64,000 bases of DNA from Paenibacillus turicensis (GTDB taxonomy: Bacteria > Bacillota > Bacilli > Paenibacillales > Paenibacillaceae), in the NCBI RefSeq assembly GCF_017873435.1, contig NZ_JAGGKG010000007.1, forward strand, positions 151,272 to 215,271. Reading direction: 5' to 3'. The notes beneath the pieces are model-generated. The model did not search any database, was not told where the DNA came from, and saw only the letters and a program-made list of their open reading frames with translations. The position numbers and the translations under genes were made by a program. Positions 20,840-30,231 of the stretch are shown here, piece after piece. Each line of letters opens with the position of its first letter. Position 1 is the first letter of the stretch.

Positions 20840-21880
20840 ATGATCGTTATTACTTCCAATCAAACGCCACAAGAGCGTGTACAGGAAATTATTGCTTTGA
20901 TTGAAAAAGAAGGACTTCAAGTTCATGTTTCTCGTGGCAGTGATCGGACTGTAATTGGCTTGATTGGTAGCATCGAGCCAAAGTTAGCGGAGCATTTACG
21001 TCAATTAAAAGATGTTGAAAGTGTAATTAAAATTTCAAAATCATATAAACTAGCAAGTCGTGAATTCCATCCAGAAAACACTGTAATTGAAATTGGCGAT
21101 GTAAAAATTGGTGGTGGCGAGCTTGTAGTTATGGGTGGTCCTTGTGCAGTAGAATCACCAGAGCAAATTGATGAAATTGCTAGACTTGTGAAGGCAGCAG
21201 GCGGGCAGGTATTGCGTGGGGGTGCATTTAAACCTCGTACAGGCCCTTATAGCTTCCAAGGGGTAGGCGTTGAAGGTTTAGAAATGATGGCTAACGCAGG
21301 CAAAAAACATGGATTACTTACAATTACTGAGGTCATGACCCCTGAATATGTTGATGTATGTGCGGAATACGCAGATATTTTGCAGGTAGGTACACGTAAC
21401 ATGCAGAACTTTGACCTTCTACGTAAATTAGGTACGTGCAACAAAGCGGTTTTATTGAAACGTGGATTTAGTGCGACATATGATGAGTTTTTGAATGCAG
21501 CAGAATATATTCTTGCGGGTGGCAATCCAAATGTCATGTTATGTGAGCGTGGTATTCGTACGTTTGAGCAATACACTCGTAATACACTTGATTTAGCGGC
21601 AATTCCTGTGTTACAAGGCTTAAGTCACTTGCCTGTTATCTCTGACCCAAGCCATGGTACGGGGCGTCGTGAGCTTGTAGAGCCAATGACCAAGGCTTCC
21701 GTAGCAGCTGGAGCAGATGGCTTAATTATTGAGATGCATACGGATCCAGATAACTCAATGACAGGAGATGGCGTACAATCTTTATTCCCAGATCAATTTG
21801 CTGCTTTGTTGCGTGATTTAGAACAATTAGCGCCATTACTTGGTAAAACCTTTGCAACACCAAAAAGTGCTGTGCTCTAA
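20840..21880 (+). CDS. aroF: 3-deoxy-7-phosphoheptulonate synthase (type I beta) with N-terminal regulatory domain
   Basis: 346 residues. Joins phosphoenolpyruvate and erythrose 4-phosphate, the entry to the shikimate pathway. The catalytic part (about 85-335) shows GGPCAVES, RGGAFKPRTGPYSFQG, GTRNMQNFDLL and SDPSHGTGRR. The first 70 residues form a ferredoxin-like domain, as in the Tyr-sensitive Thermotoga enzyme, rather than the chorismate mutase domain fused in Bacillus subtilis AroA. ATG 20840 (GAGAGGA nine bases before it) is preferred to TTG 20834. End-product inhibition by aromatic amino acids is likely from the family. Confidence 0.93.
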   Translation: MIVITSNQTPQERVQEIIALIEKEGLQVHVSRGSDRTVIGLIGSIEPKLAEHLRQLKDVESVIKISKSYKLASREFHPENTVIEIGDVKIGGGELVVMGGPCAVESPEQIDEIARLVKAAGGQVLRGGAFKPRTGPYSFQGVGVEGLEMMANAGKKHGLLTITEVMTPEYVDVCAEYADILQVGTRNMQNFDLLRKLGTCNKAVLLKRGFSATYDEFLNAAEYILAGGNPNVMLCERGIRTFEQYTRNTLDLAAIPVLQGLSHLPVISDPSHGTGRRELVEPMTKASVAAGADGLIIEMHTDPDNSMTGDGVQSLFPDQFAALLRDLEQLAPLLGKTFATPKSAVL

Positions 21881-21893
21881 TTTGGTTTAAATT

Positions 21894-21942
21894 AAAAATG
21901 TCCTTTGTAAGGGAGTGTCCCTCTACAAAGGACATTTTTTTA
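21894..21942 (+). terminator. Terminator after the DAHP synthase gene
   Basis: A 16-bp perfect stem (AAAAATGTCCTTTGTA and its complement) with an internal GGGA/TCCC, followed by T7. From here to 22125 I see no gene or clear motif. Confidence 0.9.
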
Positions 21943-22125
21943 TTAGTTATAGATAGATCATTTTTAAAATTTAATCATGAAATGTTAAACTGAAGATCGT
22001 GTTTTACTGGGGTCTTAAAATAAGGCTGGGAACTGCTGGAACTGTACTTTTATACTATTTGTCGAGAAATTTGTACTGAATGTAATAAAAGCTAACATGA
22101 GGCATAAAAATACCTAACATGGGTA

Positions 22126-22154
22126 TTGACGATGACTTTTTACGGTTTTATAAT
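22126..22154 (+). promoter_or_regulatory. Promoter of glnA
   Basis: TTGACG (22126-22131), 17-bp spacer, TATAAT (22149-22154). Confidence 0.8.
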
Positions 22155-22178
22155 GACGACAGAATACGTAAAAAGGAT

Positions 22179-22211
22179 GAACGTTAGGGGGTAAACTATA
22201 GCCTAATGTTC
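22179..22211 (+). promoter_or_regulatory. Leader hairpin of glnA
   Basis: GAACGTTAGG (22179-22188) pairs with CCTAATGTTC (22202-22211), a 10-bp stem with one G-U pair and a 13-nt loop. It contains the upstream in-frame ATG (22206), leaving ATG 22230 as the accessible start. Confidence 0.5.
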
Positions 22212-22229
22212 GTGATTGGGGGAAATCAA

Positions 22230-23654
22230 ATGTCAGCAGAGCAAGTTCTTAAAGCAATTAAAGAGAAACAAATTGAGTGGGTCGATTTCCGTTTTACTGA
22301 TTTGTCTGGACGCACACACCACATTACTTTACCGGCTAAAGAAGTCGATGAAGATACATTTGTGAATGGAGTTGCTTTTGACGGTTCATCTATCCCAGGG
22401 TTTCGTGGCATTGAAGAATCGGATATGGTGATGATGCCAGACCCGACATCTACTTATGTGGATCCCTTTACTGCACACCCAACGTTAAATGTATTGTGCG
22501 ATATTTATACACCTGATGGAGACCGTTATGAGCGTGACCCACGTAGTATTGCTACTCGCGCTGAAGATTATCTAAAAACAAGTGGTGTAGGAACTGCAGC
22601 ATTTTTTGCACCTGAATCTGAATTTTTCATTTTTGATGATGTGCGTTATGAAAGTGGGATGAACAAATCGTTTTATGCTGTAGATTCTGAGGAAGCGGTT
22701 TGGAACTCTGGACGTGCAGAGGAAGGCGGAAATACAGGCTTTAAAATCCCTGTCAAGGGAGGATACGTTCCAGTTGCTCCAATGGATCAACAACAGGATA
22801 TACGCAGTGAAATGTGCCGCTTGTTAGAGGATGCTGGACTTCGCATCGAACGTCATCACCATGAAGTAGCGACAGCAGGTCAAGCTGAAATTAACTTTAG
22901 ATTTGATACACTACTCAAAACCGCTGATAACCTAACAAAATATAAATATATTGTTCACAATACAGCAGTTCAATTTGGTAAAACGGCAACGTTTATGCCT
23001 AAGCCATTGTTTGGAGATAACGGAAGTGGGATGCACGTTCACCAATCTATCTTTGATGGCGACACCCCTTTGTTTTATGAAAAAGGTGCTTATGCTAACT
23101 TGAGTGAGATGGCACTTCATTATATCGGTGGTATTTTGTATCATGCCCCTGCATTGATTGCATTTACGAACCCAAGTACCAACTCCTTCAAACGTCTTGT
23201 TCCGGGCTATGAAGCACCAGTAAACTTAGTTTATTCTAAAGGTAATCGCTCTGCGGCTGTGCGTATCCCAGTTGCTGCGGTAACACCAAAGGGCTGTCGG
23301 ATTGAGTTCCGTACCCCAGACTCTACAGCTAATCCTTACCTAGCATTTTCCGCCATGCTTATGGCTGGACTTGATGGTATCAAACGTAAAATTGATCCAC
23401 AGGCTGCTGGATATGGACCTTTTGATAAAAATATTTATGAGTTACCTGAGGAAGAAAAAGCAGGGATTCGTAGTGTTCCGGGTTCTTTAGAGGAAGCACT
23501 TCATGCACTTGAAGCAGATTCTGAATTTTTAACTGAAGGTGGCGTATTTACAAAGGAATTCATTGCTAATTATATTGACTTCAAACGTGCTGAGGCAAGA
23601 AGTGTAGCAATCCGTGTCCATCCTCATGAATTCAGCTTGTATTACGATATGTAA
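22230..23654 (+). CDS. glnA: Glutamine synthetase, type I beta-like
   Basis: 474 residues from ATG 22230 (GGGGGAA upstream); an in-frame ATG at 22206 is buried in a hairpin. Length and sequence (MSAEQVL, FDGSSIPGFRGIEESDM, GSGMHVHQS, NPSTNSFKRLVPGYEAP) resemble GSI-beta enzymes such as E. coli GlnA more than the shorter GSI-alpha of Bacillus subtilis. The segment around the E. coli adenylylation tyrosine is retained (KNIYELPEEE, Tyr403). Forms glutamine from glutamate, ammonia and ATP. No glnR is adjacent, unlike Bacillus. Whether Tyr403 is modified is unknown. Confidence 0.94.
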   Translation: MSAEQVLKAIKEKQIEWVDFRFTDLSGRTHHITLPAKEVDEDTFVNGVAFDGSSIPGFRGIEESDMVMMPDPTSTYVDPFTAHPTLNVLCDIYTPDGDRYERDPRSIATRAEDYLKTSGVGTAAFFAPESEFFIFDDVRYESGMNKSFYAVDSEEAVWNSGRAEEGGNTGFKIPVKGGYVPVAPMDQQQDIRSEMCRLLEDAGLRIERHHHEVATAGQAEINFRFDTLLKTADNLTKYKYIVHNTAVQFGKTATFMPKPLFGDNGSGMHVHQSIFDGDTPLFYEKGAYANLSEMALHYIGGILYHAPALIAFTNPSTNSFKRLVPGYEAPVNLVYSKGNRSAAVRIPVAAVTPKGCRIEFRTPDSTANPYLAFSAMLMAGLDGIKRKIDPQAAGYGPFDKNIYELPEEEKAGIRSVPGSLEEALHALEADSEFLTEGGVFTKEFIANYIDFKRAEARSVAIRVHPHEFSLYYDM

Positions 23655-23700
23655 TCGAGTGACTAATAAATCCAATAACTAATCAGTAATCTAAAAAAGC

Positions 23701-23776
23701 TGTTCTGATTACAGAACAAAACCCTAGCTATCCATGCGAACTCTTAGCAGAGTTTCGTAGATAGCTAGGGTTATTT
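23701..23776. terminator. Bidirectional terminator between glnA and the LacI-family gene
   Basis: TGTTCTG-ATTA-CAGAACA is followed by a larger hairpin, AACCCTAGCTATC paired with GATAGCTAGGGTT, enclosing AACTC/GAGTT, then TATTTT. The genes are convergent. Confidence 0.8.
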
Positions 23777-23780
23777 TATT

Positions 23781-24800
23781 TTAATCCATATTTCCTCCGC
23801 CACAGGATGCTCGAATTATAAGCTCAGGCTCAACAACGATATTACTCGCTTCGGCTTGATTGTTAATAAGATCAAATAACATTAATGCAGCAAGCTTACC
23901 GATTTTTTCTTTGTTTTGCCGAATCGTTGTAATCGTAGGTGTAGTATATTGACACGCTTCAATATCATCACAGCCAATAATCGCGATATCCTTAGGTACC
24001 TCAAGCGAAGCTTCCTTTAATGCTCGCATGGCACCAATAGCAAGTAAATCTGAAGCAGCAAAGATCGCTCTAGGAATATGGCCACGCTTCATCATCGTTT
24101 TCATTGCTTCATATCCACTTGCCTCAAAAAACGTATCGCCATTCATAAACCACGTATCGTGAATCGTAAGGCCAAAGCTTTCAATTGCATTTTTATATCC
24201 CTTTTCTCTAATGTTGGAGATATGAGATTCCATGGTGCTCCCAATGTAGCCTAACTTACGATAGCCTTGTAAATAAAAATGCTCCACTACCTTGTAAGCC
24301 ATGTTGAAATTGTCAGACATAATATAGCCTGATGTTTTCCCTGTTAGTTCGATGTCTACACCAATACAAGGAATTTCGCTCTGATCTAATTCATAGATTG
24401 AGGGCTCTAATTGCTGCCCTGTTACGATGATACAGCCATCCACTTGGAAATGTCGGCATCTAGCCAAATAATCACCGTCTACTGTATGAGACTTTTCATT
24501 TGAAAAAAATAATAAATCATATCCTAATACGCCCATCTGCTTCTTAAAAGAGTTAAGCACCTCGATAAAAAAGGGATGTGTGAAATCAATATTTAATTTT
24601 CCGGCAAAGATGACCCCAATAAGATTAGATCTTTTAGTTGCTAATGTTTTAGCTGAATTAGAAGGGACGTAACCAGTTTCCTTCATAATTTGGAGAACCC
24701 TCGTTTTTGTCTCCTCTGAAATATCACTATAGTTATTCATAATCTTTGAGACGGTAGAGACGGATACACCTGCCAGCTCAGCTATTTTTTTAATATTCAT
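23781..24800 (-). CDS. LacI-family transcriptional regulator
   Basis: 339 residues from the ATG. N-terminal LacI helix-turn-helix (MNIKKIAELAGVSVSTVSKIM) and hinge, then a periplasmic-binding-protein-like sensor domain (LIGVIFAGKL, AIFAASDLLAIGAM, IIGCDDIEACQYTTPTITTIRQ). A TTG two codons upstream (24806) has slightly better RBS spacing and cannot be excluded. It is divergent from the glycoside phosphorylase operon, with three LacI-type palindromes between them, so it probably represses that operon and itself until its sugar appears. The effector is unknown. Confidence 0.93.
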   Translation of the reverse strand: MNIKKIAELAGVSVSTVSKIMNNYSDISEETKTRVLQIMKETGYVPSNSAKTLATKRSNLIGVIFAGKLNIDFTHPFFIEVLNSFKKQMGVLGYDLLFFSNEKSHTVDGDYLARCRHFQVDGCIIVTGQQLEPSIYELDQSEIPCIGVDIELTGKTSGYIMSDNFNMAYKVVEHFYLQGYRKLGYIGSTMESHISNIREKGYKNAIESFGLTIHDTWFMNGDTFFEASGYEAMKTMMKRGHIPRAIFAASDLLAIGAMRALKEASLEVPKDIAIIGCDDIEACQYTTPTITTIRQNKEKIGKLAALMLFDLINNQAEASNIVVEPELIIRASCGGGNMD

Positions 24801-24917
24801 TTTCAATAGTACCCTCCTCCATCACAAGCAGTACACTCAATTAATACAAGTATAAGATAGCTATTTTAAGAAAGAAAATTTGTCTTTGCCTTATTTAAAG
24901 GAAAAACAAGAACTGAG

Positions 24918-24929
24918 CGAAAATTTTCG
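24918..24929. promoter_or_regulatory. LacI-type operator O1
   Basis: Perfect 12-bp palindrome CGAAAATTTTCG, 118 bp upstream of the regulator start. It shares the CGAAAA half-site with O3. Confidence 0.65.
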
Positions 24930-25133
24930 TAAATTAGTGTACCTTAATTAAACCACCACGTCAATGTATAGCGTATAACTAAAGACTAAAATGAACGGTT
25001 TATAAATCATTTAAAGAAATGAAAATTTATCAAATAAGCAGAAAATAAAGGGTTAATAAGAGGGCGGCAGCAGTGTGACAATTGTAGTAAATATAACTTT
25101 ACAAAATAAAAAATCAGTGTAATAATTTCACTA

Positions 25134-25149
25134 ACGAAACCGTTTTCGT
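25134..25149. promoter_or_regulatory. LacI-type operator O2
   Basis: ACGAAACCGTTTTCGT, 14 of 16 positions symmetric, with the central CG typical of LacI-family sites. Confidence 0.7.
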
Positions 25150-25174
25150 AAAATATCAAATTTTAAACATAATA

Positions 25175-25192
25175 TCCGAAAATTTTTTCGGA
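25175..25192. promoter_or_regulatory. LacI-type operator O3
   Basis: Arms TCCGAAAA and TTTTCGGA are perfectly complementary around a central TT. Its centre is 42 bp, four helical turns, from that of O2 and 43 bp before the phosphorylase start. No other gene or element is seen in 24807-25226. Confidence 0.65.
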
Positions 25193-25226
25193 AAACTATA
25201 TATATTTTAAAATGGAGGATTGGCAA

Positions 25227-27977
25227 ATGACACAAGAAAGCTGGCGCTTTAAGGATCGCCATGGTGTTTTTCAATTAAAGCATGGGGACGAAAGTAATTA
25301 TTTGTATTTTCCGCTTGTGAACGAAGCAGGGATGATGTCTGCGGTCACACCTACACTTCATGGTAGCATCACCTCAGGACATAACACATTTTTAATGGAG
25401 CCAATCTCTGTAGAATCCCTTCATAATTCCAACGCAGCGAGAAACTTTTGGCTGTTTGTTGAGGGTGAAGGGGCATGGTCTGTTAGTGGGAATTCTGCAC
25501 AGCAGCAAGGATTAAAATTTAGTGGGCAAGAGGAGGAAAGTGAGATTGAGGCTGGATTTCTCTGGCATAAGCTTACGAGAAAACATAAAAAGCTTGGCTT
25601 AAAAGCTGAAACAACCAATATTGTTCCCCCAAGTGAGGATCAAGTTGAATTGATGAAGGTGAAAATTACAAATACATCTACGGAGGCAATTACGTTTACG
25701 CCAACCTCTGCCATCCCATTGTATGCTCGGTCTGCGGATGATTTACGTGATCATCGTCACGTCACCTCATTGCTTCATCGAATATATACCTTATCGTATG
25801 GCATCACTGTTAAACCAACGTTATCATTTGATGAGCGTGGGCATCGGGTGAATCATAAAACCTATACGGTACTTGGGGCAGAAGGTCAGGGGAAAAGTCC
25901 TATTGGCTTTTTTCCAATCGTGGATGATTTTATTGGTGAAGGTGGCTCATTTAGTTGGCCCAAAGCTGTTGTTGCTAATATGGAGCCAACGGCACATACA
26001 GGGGAAGTCATTGAGGGTTATGAGGCCGTAGGTGGCATACGTTTTGCTACTGTAGAGCTGGCTCCAGGACAGTCCATAAGCTATATTACAATGATGATGA
26101 TTGCTGATGGTGATATTGAAGGTCATGAATTAAGAAATAAATATTTATCGGAACAGCAATTTGACACTTGGCTTACATTAACAGAGCAATATTGGAATGA
26201 TAAGCTAGACGTATTGTCGTTCCAATCTGGTGATTCTGATTATAATTTATGGCTGAAATGGGTCACAATCCAGCCTATTTTGAGAAGATTATATGGTAAT
26301 TCCTTTTTACCTTATCATGATTATGGACGTGGGGGACGTGGCTGGCGTGATTTGTGGCAGGATTGTCTAGCATTAATGGTCATGGAGCCTGCAGAGGTAC
26401 GTAATTTACTAATTAATAATTTTGCTGGTGTTCGTATAGATGGTAGTAATGCAACCATTATTGGGAGCCAGCCAGGTCAATTTATTGCTGATCGCAACAA
26501 CATTCCACGAGTGTGGATGGATCATGGCGCATGGCCGCTATTAACTACACTCCTGTATATTCATCAGTCTGGTGATGTAGATATATTGCTTCAGCCGCAA
26601 ACGTATTTTAGTGATGCCTTTCATCGACGTTGTCAGGTGAAGGATAAAGAATGGAATGTAAATCAAGGTAATCATCTGGTAGATCAACATGGACATATAT
26701 ATAAGGGTACAATTATTGAACATATGATATTGCAAAATATAACTCCATTTTTTCATGTGGGTAAGCATGGAAATATCAAGCTGGAGGGCGCAGACTGGAA
26801 TGATGGCCTGGATCTTGGTGCAGATCATGGAGAAAGTGTAGCATTTACAGCTTTTTACGCTAGTAATTTAAAAGAAATTGTCAAGCTATTACTAGACGTG
26901 CATGATCGCAGCAACATTCAAAAAATAGCATTAGCCGAGGAAATGACTATTTTACTAGACACGTTGTCTCACCCTATCGATTATAACAGTATTGATGCGA
27001 AGCAAGCGTTGCTTGAACGCTATTATGATAGCCTAATGCCTTCGATAAGTGGCAAACAGCTTGAATTGGATATTGTTCAGGTTGCTAATGACCTTCATCA
27101 GAAATCGATGTGGTTAACAGAGCATCTTCGTACAAATGAGTGGATTGGAAATCAAGAAGGATACAGCTGGTATAACGGTTATTACAATAATGATGCTAAA
27201 CGAGTAGAGGGGGATCATCCTAACGGGGTTCGTATGACCTTAACAGGTCAGGTGTTCCCGATTATGGGCGGTGTAGCAACAGATGAGCAGGTTAAAGAAA
27301 TAATTACTGCTGTGAATCGTTATTTAAAGGATGAAGAGATTGGATATCGGTTAAATTCTAATTTTGGAGAGATTCAACAAAATTTAGGTAGAGCGTTTGG
27401 TTTTGCTTTTGGGCATAAAGAAAATGGTGCGATGTTTAGTCACATGACTGTGATGTATGCTAATGCACTTTATAAACGAGGTTTTGTTCAAGAGGGGTAT
27501 GATGTTCTTAACTCTATTTACAAGTTATCTGCTAATTTCCCTGTCAGTCGGATGTATCCTGGTGTTCCAGAATATATTAACGCCAAGGGACGTGGGATGT
27601 ACACGTATTTGACGGGTTCTGCAAGCTGGTTATTGTTAACTGAACTAACAGAGGCGTATGGTGTGAAGGGGCTTTATGGCGATTTGCAGTTAGAGCCGAA
27701 GCTATTAGCACAGCAATTTGACCAAGAAGGACTAGCAGTGGTAGAAACGCTATTTGCAGATCGAAAACTACGAATTGAATACGAAAATGTGGATCGGCTT
27801 GATTATGGTAAATATCAAATTAATAAATACGAAATTATGCTGAATGGCAATAAAGTGAGCAGCCTGCCACAGGAGCAAGTAAATTCAGAATTCAAATGTG
27901 TTCTTCCACGTGCTTTATTTACTGAACTTGATACAGGTCAAAGCCATACGTTAAAAGTGAAGCTAGGGCGTGTCTGA
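25227..27977 (+). CDS. GH94-type glycoside phosphorylase
   Basis: 916 residues. An N-terminal beta-sandwich (1-270) is followed by an (alpha/alpha)6 catalytic domain with GRGGRGWRDLWQD and the catalytic-acid motif ADWNDGLD (Asp526) typical of GH94 and related phosphorylases. These enzymes split a beta-glucoside with phosphate in the cytoplasm to give a sugar 1-phosphate. No signal peptide. ATG 25227 has GGAGG at 8 nt; the in-frame ATG 25212 overlaps that RBS. The substrate (cellobiose, other beta-gluco-oligosaccharide) cannot be decided from sequence. Likely repressed by the divergent LacI-type regulator. No sugar transporter is in the window. Confidence 0.82.
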   Translation: MTQESWRFKDRHGVFQLKHGDESNYLYFPLVNEAGMMSAVTPTLHGSITSGHNTFLMEPISVESLHNSNAARNFWLFVEGEGAWSVSGNSAQQQGLKFSGQEEESEIEAGFLWHKLTRKHKKLGLKAETTNIVPPSEDQVELMKVKITNTSTEAITFTPTSAIPLYARSADDLRDHRHVTSLLHRIYTLSYGITVKPTLSFDERGHRVNHKTYTVLGAEGQGKSPIGFFPIVDDFIGEGGSFSWPKAVVANMEPTAHTGEVIEGYEAVGGIRFATVELAPGQSISYITMMMIADGDIEGHELRNKYLSEQQFDTWLTLTEQYWNDKLDVLSFQSGDSDYNLWLKWVTIQPILRRLYGNSFLPYHDYGRGGRGWRDLWQDCLALMVMEPAEVRNLLINNFAGVRIDGSNATIIGSQPGQFIADRNNIPRVWMDHGAWPLLTTLLYIHQSGDVDILLQPQTYFSDAFHRRCQVKDKEWNVNQGNHLVDQHGHIYKGTIIEHMILQNITPFFHVGKHGNIKLEGADWNDGLDLGADHGESVAFTAFYASNLKEIVKLLLDVHDRSNIQKIALAEEMTILLDTLSHPIDYNSIDAKQALLERYYDSLMPSISGKQLELDIVQVANDLHQKSMWLTEHLRTNEWIGNQEGYSWYNGYYNNDAKRVEGDHPNGVRMTLTGQVFPIMGGVATDEQVKEIITAVNRYLKDEEIGYRLNSNFGEIQQNLGRAFGFAFGHKENGAMFSHMTVMYANALYKRGFVQEGYDVLNSIYKLSANFPVSRMYPGVPEYINAKGRGMYTYLTGSASWLLLTELTEAYGVKGLYGDLQLEPKLLAQQFDQEGLAVVETLFADRKLRIEYENVDRLDYGKYQINKYEIMLNGNKVSSLPQEQVNSEFKCVLPRALFTELDTGQSHTLKVKLGRV

Positions 27978-28038
27978 AAACTCGCCAATAGTTAAATTTA
28001 ATTGGATGATTCTAGTTAATTTAAATGAAAGGGTAGCG

Positions 28039-28959
28039 ATGCTCATGTCCTACCAGCTTATGAATGATAAGCTAGCTGTACAAATTGCATTTCCCGGAAA
28101 ATATCAAGGTGCCCGCTTTGATTGGACTGGTTTTATTACTGGAATTGAGTTATTGGACGGGAGTCATCAATATTGTGTCCCTGAAAGTCTAATAGAAGTT
28201 GAAGGAACAAACGGAATAGGTTTATGTAATGAGTTTGGGATGTCTCAGGGGATTGGTTATGATGAAATCTTACCCACCCAGCAATTTTCGAAAATAGGCG
28301 TTGGTTTACTAACTAAACCAGATAATCGACAATATCAATTTGATTTCCCTTACACTATTGAACCTTATGAGGTGATTGTGGAGCAGATTAATGCTGCAAC
28401 AATTAAATTTATTAGCTTACCTAAACCTTGTCAGGGTTATGCCTTTCAGCTTGAAAAACAATTGACACTAATCGAAAATTCACTACACATTCACTATGAG
28501 CTGCATAATGTAGGTGACTTAAAGCTACACACAACTGAATATTGTCATAATTTTATTGGTATTGATAACCATGTTATTAGTGATGAGTACATGTTGAAAT
28601 TTCCTTTTCAAATTAAACCTACTTATGATGATCCAAACACAATCCAAAATCTTATTTTTACTGAGCTGCAAACTAGCACTCTAATCTCGTGGAAACAGCC
28701 AGCAGTTTCTCCCTTTTATTTTCGTTCTAATACACCAACGAAGTTAAAATCTCCTTGGATATGGGAATTGATTCATCAGCCAAGTGGGGTCGGAATACGT
28801 GAAATAAGTCAATTTCCACTCAAAAATGTTGCGGTTTGGGGGAGCGGGCATGTCATTTCTCCAGAAACCTTTATTGAGATTGAGGTTGCGCCAGGAGATG
28901 TATTTAAATGGACACGAAGCTATGAATTTTTTCACTTCTCTGCCTTGATAAAGCGTTAA
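28039..28959 (+). CDS. Galactose-mutarotase-like protein of unknown substrate
   Basis: 306 residues from ATG 28039. Predicted all-beta, with the RFDWTGFI segment seen in a family of aldose-epimerase-fold proteins and conserved His in TTEYCHNFIGID. Open reading continues upstream to GTG 27970, overlapping the phosphorylase stop, but the stretch before 28039 does not resemble the family and AAAGGG precedes 28039. The role is probably anomer conversion or binding of the sugar handled by the phosphorylase with which it is co-transcribed; that is inference from context. Confidence 0.65.
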   Translation: MLMSYQLMNDKLAVQIAFPGKYQGARFDWTGFITGIELLDGSHQYCVPESLIEVEGTNGIGLCNEFGMSQGIGYDEILPTQQFSKIGVGLLTKPDNRQYQFDFPYTIEPYEVIVEQINAATIKFISLPKPCQGYAFQLEKQLTLIENSLHIHYELHNVGDLKLHTTEYCHNFIGIDNHVISDEYMLKFPFQIKPTYDDPNTIQNLIFTELQTSTLISWKQPAVSPFYFRSNTPTKLKSPWIWELIHQPSGVGIREISQFPLKNVAVWGSGHVISPETFIEIEVAPGDVFKWTRSYEFFHFSALIKR

Positions 28960-29003
28960 TGTGTCAATTCTGCAAACAATTACTCTTTTAATGCAATATT
29001 TTC

Positions 29004-29032
29004 TTGATGAAGCCAGAAATAGTTGCTATCAT
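29004..29032 (+). promoter_or_regulatory. Candidate promoter of serC
   Basis: TTGATG (29004-29009), 17-bp spacer, TATCAT (29027-29032), 77 bp before the serC start. Confidence 0.5.
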
Positions 29033-29108
29033 TATGTTTATCCAAATGTGGACAAGAAGGATTAAACATGAACTGTTGAAACAAACAGATGAGAGGATGG
29101 GGGAAGCA

Positions 29109-30197
29109 GTGAGTAAGAGAGCTTATAATTTTAATGCTGGACCTGCGGCATTGCCGCTTGAAGTGTTGGAACGTGCACAAGCTGAATTTGTGGATTATCA
29201 GGGTACAGGAATGTCAATTATGGAGATGTCTCATCGTGGTGCAGTGTATGAGAAAGTTCATAATGAGGCGGCAAGCCGCTTGCTTAATTTGCTTGGTAAC
29301 CCTGAAGGCTACAAGGTATTATTTCTACAAGGCGGGGCATCCACGCAATTTGCGATGGTTCCTATGAACTTATTGACAGCAGGTAAAAGTGCTGGTTATG
29401 TGAAATCTGGAAGCTGGGCAAATAAGGCGATTAAAGAAGCGAAGCTGATTGGGGATACTTTTGTCGCTGCTTCTTCTGAAGAGCAAAAATATTTAGCGAT
29501 GCCTGATTTAAGTCAGCTTGACTTACCAGAAAATACCGCTTATCTCCATGTTACCTCCAATGAGACGATCGAAGGAACACAAATTCATAAGTTTCCAAGC
29601 ACAGGTAATATCCCATTAGTAGCGGATATGTCTAGTGATATTTTTTGTAGACCATTTGATCTAAATCAGTTTGGGCTTGTGTATGCAGGTGCTCAGAAAA
29701 ACCTAGGTCCTTCTGGTGTAACGGTTGTATTAGCACGCGAGGAATTGGTGCAAAATTCACCGTCCCATTTGTCCACTATGTTACGTTATGATACACATAC
29801 TGATAACAATTCCTTGTACAATACACCACCATCTTTTGGGGTTTACATGATCAATGAGGTCCTTAAATGGATTGAGGAGCAAGGCTCCTTACAAGGGGTT
29901 GAACAAAAAAACAATGAAAAAGCAAGCTTGCTTTATAACACGATTGATCAAAGTGGTGGCTTCTATCGTGGTTGTGCAGATGTGAATAGCCGTTCTATTA
30001 TGAACGTTACTTTCCGTCTAGGCTCTGAGGAGCTTGAAAAACAATTTGCGAAGGAATCAGAACAAGAAGGTTTTGTGGGCTTAAAGGGACACCGCAGTGT
30101 AGGGGGACTTCGTGCTTCCATTTATAATGCTGTACCATATAGCAGTATCAAAGCCTTAACTGACTTTATGAATCATTTCCAACAAAAAAATGGTTAA
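29109..30197 (+). CDS. serC: Phosphoserine aminotransferase
   Basis: 362 residues from GTG 29109 (GAGGATGGGGGAAGCA upstream), which gives the normal N-terminus MSKRAYNFNAGPAALP; the longer open frame from 29004 starts in the promoter. PLP-dependent; converts 3-phosphohydroxypyruvate to phosphoserine. Family motifs are HVTSNETIEGTQ, DMSSDI, GAQKNLGPSG with the PLP lysine, and GHRSVGGLRAS. No serA adjacent. A structured intergenic element follows the gene. Confidence 0.95.
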   Translation: MSKRAYNFNAGPAALPLEVLERAQAEFVDYQGTGMSIMEMSHRGAVYEKVHNEAASRLLNLLGNPEGYKVLFLQGGASTQFAMVPMNLLTAGKSAGYVKSGSWANKAIKEAKLIGDTFVAASSEEQKYLAMPDLSQLDLPENTAYLHVTSNETIEGTQIHKFPSTGNIPLVADMSSDIFCRPFDLNQFGLVYAGAQKNLGPSGVTVVLAREELVQNSPSHLSTMLRYDTHTDNNSLYNTPPSFGVYMINEVLKWIEEQGSLQGVEQKNNEKASLLYNTIDQSGGFYRGCADVNSRSIMNVTFRLGSEELEKQFAKESEQEGFVGLKGHRSVGGLRASIYNAVPYSSIKALTDFMNHFQQKNG

Positions 30198-30231
30198 GCA
30201 TACACATTAATATTAAAAAGAGTAAATTTAA

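Noticed and set aside
28980..29180. Minus-strand frame across the serC start
   Set aside because: No RBS; overlaps the serC promoter and start.
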